NCBI GenBank assembly: GCA_029931535.1
Contig: JAQPZY010001695.1
Coordinates: 1,363,001 to 1,427,000, forward strand
Origin: Margaritifera margaritifera
Taxonomy: Eukaryota > Mollusca > Bivalvia > Unionida > Margaritiferidae
Length of the DNA: 64,000 nt
Direction of reading: 5' to 3'
Position numbers and translations under genes: made by a program. The notes beneath the pieces are model-generated. The model was given only the letters and a program-made list of their open reading frames with translations, did no database searches and had not been told where the DNA came from. Below are positions 57,183 to 64,000 of the stretch, one piece after another (the stretch's first letter is position 1; each line of letters begins with the position of its first letter).

Positions 57183-58900
57183 CATATCTATGAATGAGAA
57201 TGTGTTAAGACTAATGTTCTACCAAACCCTGAAATAGGCTATTCATGTTTACAAATGATACCATTCTTTCGTTAAAACTTGTTCACATATGTTCTGAAGA
57301 CAAAATCAAAAGAAAAAGAAAATCAACGGTTATATAATATTCCATAGTTAAACAATTATGTAGTGAAAATAGTCCTTATAAACTGAAAATTATTTTGATA
57401 GAGAAGTGGATAGGCTCATAATTGGAGGGAGCGCGATACCTAGCAAAGCTCTTTACTTCTTTATATCTAGTTATTAAGTGCTTGGAAATCGTGTGTCCAA
57501 ATTATGATAATCTATTTTCATAATAGTGAATTTTGACACACACTGGCCATTAAATATTTTTCTAATAGTAAAAGATAAAACAATGTAGCAAACAGGGGTA
57601 ATGTACTAACAATGATGTCATATCATGAAAGTCCCCATGTATACACACAATCGTGCAACAATGCCCAATTATTTGTGTAACGTACCATTATGCAGGTTCT
57701 TAATATATAATATTTCTAGAAATCAATGCAAATGCCAATTTATTCAACATAATTTAGATTGTTTTTTATCTACAGCCAAGACCTTACATTAACTTTTCAA
57801 GGTACATGACTTTGCGAATTTATTCGGTTACCAGTATGTTAGATTTTAACAATCTGTGTGCAATAATTATAGGAAGCAAATTCCAGGAATTATGTCTCCT
57901 GCTTTTTGATGGACGTTGCGGAGTATGGTTTTATAGAGGAAAGAGCATATTACGTACAGCCCTGCAGAGATTTTTGTCAAGGACTTTTCAAAGAGATTTC
58001 AATGACTTCCAAAAGTTGTGAAGAAGTATTTTGTCTAATGGAAATTATATCATCTCCATATGTTGCTTTCAACTACAAGACTTGAGCCATTTTAACCCAC
58101 CAAACTTTATCAAATGTTATATATTATTTATTTTGTTTTGACAATACACAATTAACACAGATTTATATATTGAAAAAGTTATTTATTTATATATTTTAAT
58201 TCAGTTTTAACGGCATGTATTCCCTTAGATAAATTCAAGGAGGTTTTTTCAAACTTCATGAGTTTGTCAACAAGATGAAGGACTTTTCAAGAATAAAACA
58301 AACTGTTTTTGAAATTCTGGAAGTTTTAAAGGTAACCCCTAAAATTCAAGGATATTTCAAGAATGTATGAATATTGGTTGATAGTACGAACGTGTTAAGG
58401 TACATTTGTAAAGGCAGATACTGTTGATGATGTAGAATATTGACACTCTAACCCAGGTGAGGTCTCATCAATATAAAGCTGTATGCAGAATTTGCATGAA
58501 ATAAAACTATGGCTTGAACTATTGCCTACCATTGCAAATCCCCACGCTTTCCACTGCATATTCTAAATCTGCCCTCTTTCCTCCTACTCTGGGTCCTTTA
58601 CCTCACCCAATGAGTGACCCAGGGGTTATAATAAAAAATGTCACAGATACGATGCGTTTTCTTTCTATGGTTGCATATATAAAGTTTAGTCAGAAAATAT
58701 TTGAAAATGTCATTGTAATCAAACTTTATTTACATTGACCATTTGACCCTATCACAGGGACCCAAGATGTGGAAGACATAATGATTCTCTTTAGAAAAAA
58801 GCATGGATGATTAAGAGAATTGATGTTCTGAAACAAATGTATATGCATCCCACACTGAGTGGCCACAGTTCCACTAAAATGATAGCATAGAAAACTATAC
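57183..58900. other. no gene seen
   Basis: AT-rich. A 71-codon plus ORF at 57806-58021 and a 74-codon ORF at 58514-58738 have no recognisable motif. Confidence 0.45.
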
Positions 58901-59370
58901 TGATAATCAGATTCTGCTGAAGTTGCATCAGAACTGTATATACAATTTTCTTTAAATCTAATAAAAGGTGGGGGATTATTGTGTGGAAACAAAAGCAAAT
59001 GGGTCCAACAAATTGGGCCATAATTCCGCTAAATGATGATACTGATAAAACGTTGAAAAACGAAACTCATTCAAGGTGTTGGCAGCATAAAATTGTTCTC
59101 CAAGTTTTGTTAAAATCCAATGGGAATGAAAGGATTTATGGAAAGTAGTTGCCAATATGGCATCCATAAGTCTGATAAGAGATGATAACGATTCAGCAAC
59201 ACTGTAATCCAATAATAACCAGAATTCTACGTTTGCAAGACATGTATAGTGTATCCCCCTTAGCGTGAGTTTCATGGATAGGTTCTTGAGAGGAAGCCCT
59301 GCTCTAGGAGAAAATATCAGTTGCGCATGTGCATTTGTCTTTTCATGCCCAGTAAGTATGTGCACGAATA
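58901..59370. repeat. mollusc-type interspersed repeat units
   Basis: Phrases TTATTGTGTGGAAACAAAAG, GGGCCATAATTCCGCTAAA and GTTAAAATCCAATGGGAATG match those at 60540-60860. The minus ORF at 58976-59365 is a reading of repeat. Confidence 0.55.
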
Positions 59371-60530
59371 TAGGTTGGCTATTTAAAGAATTTCCAAATT
59401 AAGATCCAGGGACTGAAAATCTATTTTGGTAGAAATGAACCCTGAGGTCAATGTCAGTTGCATGTATAATGTTTCACACTAAGTAAATGTATATATGGTT
59501 TTAGCGTGGGAATATTCCAAGTTATGACACAGATGCTTAGTCCCTTGGGGTCAGGATGGACTTAGGGGTGAATGTTAGTTGCATGTATAAATTTGTATCC
59601 ACATACCCGGTATGATTATAAAGTGGAATCTCAATAGTTTCTATGTTATGGCATAGGGATCGAGATTACACGCCACTAAAATAGCCGAGAAGTGTTCTTT
59701 TAACTGAAACATTTCAACAAGAAATTTAAAAATTCCAACAAACACTCTGCTTAACTTAAAAATGTGTTCACTAAATCAAAAAAAGCTATAAAACAGATGG
59801 TTTCAGTAAAAATCAGTCAATCAGATGTAATAGAATGAAGTCAATATTGACAATGTAGACCTATACCAGGTACATGTCTTAGTTTTGCAACTGTCTGCAC
59901 ACATAATAGTACAGCTATGAACATTTATGCACATTCTTGTTTATTTTCATATTTCATATTCAGTAAATTCCTGTAGTTTACGTGTTATTATCTTGTTATT
60001 GACAAAAATGACTCGGCTTCGAATCGTAATTTTTGGGAAGCCAAACAAGTCACCAGAAAGAGTGAGATTGAACATCTCCGTGTAATATGGCTTAAGTTTG
60101 GCGAACACAACAACGATATACAAGCAAACATATTTGAACAGCTTTAAATCTGTATTATAAATACATGTCATGTATCAGAAGTTGCTTTTCAAGAAACATA
60201 TCATATCGGAAGTGAGATACTGATACCCAGCCCTACAGGGGCCCTAATGTGATGTGTTCACACTTGGGCCACTGATTAGACATGCCGATTCTCGGATATA
60301 TGAGACAAACAAATCTGGAGTTCTTTGAAAGTTATGCAAAAGCACCCCGACCGCACCCCTACCACCCCAGGCCTTACCTGGGGCTAAAGCAAAATTCTTA
60401 AAAGAGATGACACAATCTACACCAGATATCATAGGTCCATCACTTATCTAAGTTTCATATGTGTAACAGTGTAGGAGTTTAAGGACATTAAACACATACG
60501 TGCGTGCAGACTGTACCCCAATATCCAAAT
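59371..60530. other. no gene seen
   Basis: AT-rich. The words ATGTCAGTTGCATGTATAA and ATGTTAGTTGCATGTATAA near 59450 and 59575 show another diverged short repeat. Confidence 0.45.
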
Positions 60531-60534
60531 AACT

Positions 60535-60870
60535 ATATAATTAAGTGATTTATTGTGCAGAAACAAAAGTGGGTGAGTCTGACAATGAATAGCAATAACT
60601 CCCTAAAATGAAGATGTTGAGCTATGACAATCCAATTCAGCTACTATCAAGCTGCGTACCAAATTTGACTGACATCTAATAATAATTAAAGGGGCTATTG
60701 TGCTGAAATTAAAGTGGGTGGTTCTGAAAATCAGAAGCTATAACTCATCTAAACAATGATATAGAGTGCTGACAATCAAACCCAGCTAAGGACTTATCAA
60801 CAACAAGCAGCATAAGAAATTCGGTTGAAATGCAAGGGAGTTACTGTGCAAAAATGAACGTGAGATAAAT
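60535..60870. repeat. approximately 160-bp diverged tandem repeat, 2 copies
   Basis: Units carry TTATTGTGCAGAAACAAAAG/CTATTGTGCTGAAATTAAAG, then GTGGGTG, TCTGA, AACTC and CCxAxTCAGCTA words in the same order. Confidence 0.75.
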
Positions 60871-62279
60871 GTATTGATGGAAGGATGAGGAATGTAAAGA
60901 TATATGAATGGAATGAAACAAACTACATAAGGATGGACAAGCCCAATTAATATCCCCCGCTTTCTATGAAAATCGGAGAATAATATGTACAGAGGTTATT
61001 ATCTTGTAATGAACGATCAACAGCTTGGACCGAGGTCATTGAAACACAGTGTTTTGTGGTAAAAAGTGTCATCTCTCAATTTGTGATAAATGAAAATTTA
61101 CATGAATGGTCTTAAATAAGAATATGATTAAAATGGTCCACATTTACATACATATGCATTGCAATTATAACAGATTGAAATATTCAATATAGTAGTAAGA
61201 GACAGTCACTAGTAATATTTTTGTCATATTGTACTGATTATTTCAAATTGTCTGCAACAATTCGAACATATGCAGTATCCAATATTTCTCATAAGAAAGG
61301 ATACATTCACATTGTACATTCTAGGCTGGACCCTTGTGCCAATGGCCCTTATTCTTCATCTTTGGTGCAAGAAAGCACACTCCATGATGCCTGTAGAGCT
61401 CATAAAAAGACCCAAGAAAATAAAGATAAAACATCATTACAGTTGATTTTAACATGAATTGAGTGCATCACAAGTTTACTGAATTGAGTGCGCTCATTGC
61501 CAAAGAAGCACAGGACGACCAATTTCGTTGGCTGATAGAAATGTCTTACTGATTTTGATTATCTTGGGCACCAAGAACACATCCACCACGGTCAATTGAA
61601 ACATCTTTGGCCTGTTTTTGTAATAACTATTTCATGATTTACAAGCATTCACTAGGCATGGGTGTTTTATACGAATTTGCTCGATTCCGGACACATGGAC
61701 TCCTTTTTCAACTCCAAGATGATCATATTCTTTTCCAACACTCTTACTGATCTGATTCAGATGTCTACTCCCGTTGCTTGTCTAATGTTTTCTGTGGAAG
61801 ACACTCTGTCCCCTGTAAGAAGATCATTAAATTGATTTGAGAAAGAACAAAATAAAAATATCCACTTTCTTAAATCTCCCTCTCCAAACAACATTGAAGA
61901 ATACATCAGAATATTTCAATAGATATTTCATACCTTAGTTCAAAGATTTATCTAAGCTGTCAACAATTTTTCTAAGTTTATTTTGAGGCCAACAATTTAG
62001 CACCAAAAATAGCAGAACTATCTAGATAAGCAGCATATCTGCATAGTTCATGCCAATACATGAAGTAAAATGCATACAAACGTTTTTAAATGTACTTTAA
62101 GTCTGCAGAACAATTTAATTTTAAGCACTTAATCAATAACTTTTTTGTGCACTTCTCCTGGCGTAAGTTCAGTCAGCGTTTTATTATGGCGCATTCAAAC
62201 TATGTACACTATATGATGTTGACAAATTCTGAACATTTGTTGTATGTTTAAAATGACAGAATTAAATCACAGAGAAAAC
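60871..62279. other. no gene seen
   Basis: AT-rich. The plus ORF at 61221-61457 has no recognisable motif. Confidence 0.45.
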
Positions 62280-62800
62280 ACTGATCAAACAGATGCCAAT
62301 AATCTAGTGCACTCTGACTTAGTCATGGTCACTATGCCATTACTAAGACACTGTAAGAACACTCATCAAATATATCCTTGTAATTTAGTGCATTCTCAGT
62401 CCTGGTCACTGCGCCATCAAATGCTCATCAGAGAGAGAATCCTCTAATCAAGTGTATTCTGACTTAGCCCTTGTCGCTACGCCATAACCCAATCATTGTG
62501 AAAACGCTCATCAAATAGATCCCTGTAATCTTTTGCACTCTGACTTAGTCATAGTCAATACGTCATTAGCCAATCACTGTAAGAACAGTCAGTCATCAAA
62601 TAGATACCTATAATCTAGAGCACTCTGTCTTAGTCCTGGTCAATATGCTCTCTAACACACATCAAAAAGATTTCTATAATCTAGGGCATCCTGACTTAGT
62701 CCTCATCATTATACCATTACTCAAACTCTTTAAAAACACTCATCAAAGAGATCCCTATAATCTAATGAACCCTGACATAGTTCTGATCTCTATGCCATTC
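62280..62800. repeat. approximately 81-bp diverged tandem repeat, about 6-7 copies
   Basis: Each unit holds ACTCATCAAATAGATCCCT, TAATCTAGTGCACTCTGAC, TTAGTC(A/C)TGGTCACTATG and CACTGTAAGAAC. Some units are internally deleted (62,420 and 62,650). The two ORFs over it are translations of repeat. Confidence 0.85.
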
Positions 62801-63190
62801 AACACATTCTCAGTTGGCATGACCATCAAGTATCCTAAGTTACTTTGTACAGTGGTTGCAAAATATCCTATTAAAAGTTGAAAAAATCACAATTAGTTTT
62901 AAATATGGGAGCAAAATACACAATTATTGGAAATCGTATCTCGAGCTATGCTATACCAATAATATTTTATTTTTTTGCTTAATGTCTTGTAAAATATGTT
63001 CCTTGAATGACTTAAAATTACAATAAGGAACTTTGTATTAGTAATTTAAAATTTTGATATAAGACAGATGATTAGAAAAGACATTTCTGCTGGTGAGTTT
63101 TGAGTAAGATATGTTCAAGTTTCACTTTTGTGCAGATTATCCCAATACTGGTATGAAGAAAATAAAAGAAGAAAACTTAAATTTTAGTCC
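62801..63190. other. no gene seen
   Basis: AT-rich, no coding signal. Confidence 0.45.
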
Positions 63191-63193
63191 AAT

Positions 63194-63510
63194 TTCAGGG
63201 CGACCCTAAATTTTTACTATTTTAGGGTCACACTAAATTCAAATATATGTCACCATAAATAGAAGGTAGTGTTACCGTATACTATTTTAGGGTCACCCTA
63301 ATACTGAATGTAGCATCACCCAATATTATTTCAGATTCACCCTAAGTTCCGCATTTAGGACCACCCTAAAACTTTTACTGATAAAGAAGTGCTGCATGTT
63401 TTGGTCGGCTGAAAAGGCCTTGCTATAATTCAAATGTAATCAGTACATTAATGTCATCTTGGTGGCGCACAGTTAGGGTCAAAAGTCTGACTTTAGGGTC
63501 ACCCTAAATT
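63194..63510. repeat. dispersed TTAGGGTCACCCTAA palindromes
   Basis: The palindrome TTAGGGTCACCCTAA (7-bp arms around one base) occurs exactly at 63287-63301 and 63493-63507. Worn copies lie at about 63196, 63222 and 63355, and a half site at 63473. The spacing is irregular, so this is not a simple tandem repeat. Confidence 0.85.
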
Positions 63511-64000
63511 CGAATTTAAGATGCCATTAAAATATATACATATTTTGAGGATTGAGAATGGGGTCGAATTTAGGCTCCAAAATTAGCCAGGAAAATATTT
63601 GTACATGTACATACGCGAATAAAAATTATATTTTTATTTCAATTACTAGCCACTTTTCTCCATTATTCTGACACTAATTTCAGACCCGGAGATCACATAG
63701 TTTTCCTGCACAGGAAAGCCTGTGTGTCCGATTAATGGGGGGTCTTAACGTGCTAAAGATTTCCCATGGTCTTGTGTGCTTTTCATTGACTTTATAATTT
63801 TCTTTCACAGCATCGTTATTCCAATTAATTAAATTTTACATGAATAGGAATTTATCTTTGTCATTATCTGAAAAAAGACGAAGTAGCAACCAAATATTTT
63901 CCTTTCCAATCTCTCCCAGAGTTCATAACACTATGGCATACCAAGGTAAAGTGTAACGTCATACTGACCACATCATAGTGTAATGACCATGTAATTTCAA
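63511..64000. other. no gene seen
   Basis: AT-rich, no coding signal to the end of the window. Confidence 0.45.

Overview
The window looks like intergenic or intronic nuclear DNA from an invertebrate, most likely a marine bivalve mollusc. It is visibly AT-rich and full of microsatellites, minisatellites and diverged interspersed repeats. It carries SINEs with an (AAC)n tail, Polinton/Maverick-type relics, L1/Tx1-like and CR1/Jockey-like LINE pieces, and repeat units rich in TGACCTTTGACC that are familiar from mollusc genomes. The taxon is an inference, because no diagnostic host gene is present. No complete host gene, rRNA, functional tRNA, CRISPR array or bacterial-style operon was seen.

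Layout. 0-7 kb: LINE ORF2 tail (minus), AG microsatellite, 66-bp repeats, a broken packaging-ATPase gene of Polinton/adintovirus type (3.95-4.65 kb, minus), a small hAT-like MITE, and a CR1/Jockey-like reverse transcriptase relic split by a tRNA-derived SINE. 7-13.6 kb: mostly featureless, with a 221-bp dispersed duplication and GA microsatellites. 13.6-20.7 kb: decayed coding remnants, namely an HNH-nuclease piece, unassigned pieces, a 42-bp minisatellite and a chromodomain-bearing integrase C-terminus. These suggest one or more rotted Polinton-like insertions. 20.8-27.8 kb: long TA tracts, a possible minus-strand exon and its decayed copy, a 33-copy 27-bp minisatellite with higher-order structure, a 22-bp minisatellite, and two palindromic elements. 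27.8-32.9 kb: little but diverged tandem repeats. 33-37.1 kb: a segment visibly richer in G and C, with unrecognised minus-strand ORFs and a pair of LTR-like direct repeats. 37.2-45.2 kb: mollusc-type repeats, two clusters of CACRTG motifs 4.6 kb apart, and a LINE fragment.

45.4-51.2 kb holds the best-preserved gene set, an L1/Tx1-like LINE on the plus strand. ORF1 has a CCHC zinc knuckle. ORF2 has an APE endonuclease, a reverse transcriptase and a C-terminal zinc-binding motif. It is disabled by a few frameshifts, two stops and a deletion inside the RT domain. 51.7-64 kb: repeat units with nuclear-receptor-like DR1 words, a SINE with a clean target-site duplication, tRNA-like relics, a 41-bp minisatellite, an approximately 81-bp repeat, and scattered copies of a telomere-like palindrome.

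The genes do not form a pathway. The window records successive invasions by mobile elements and viral relics, followed by decay and tandem expansion.
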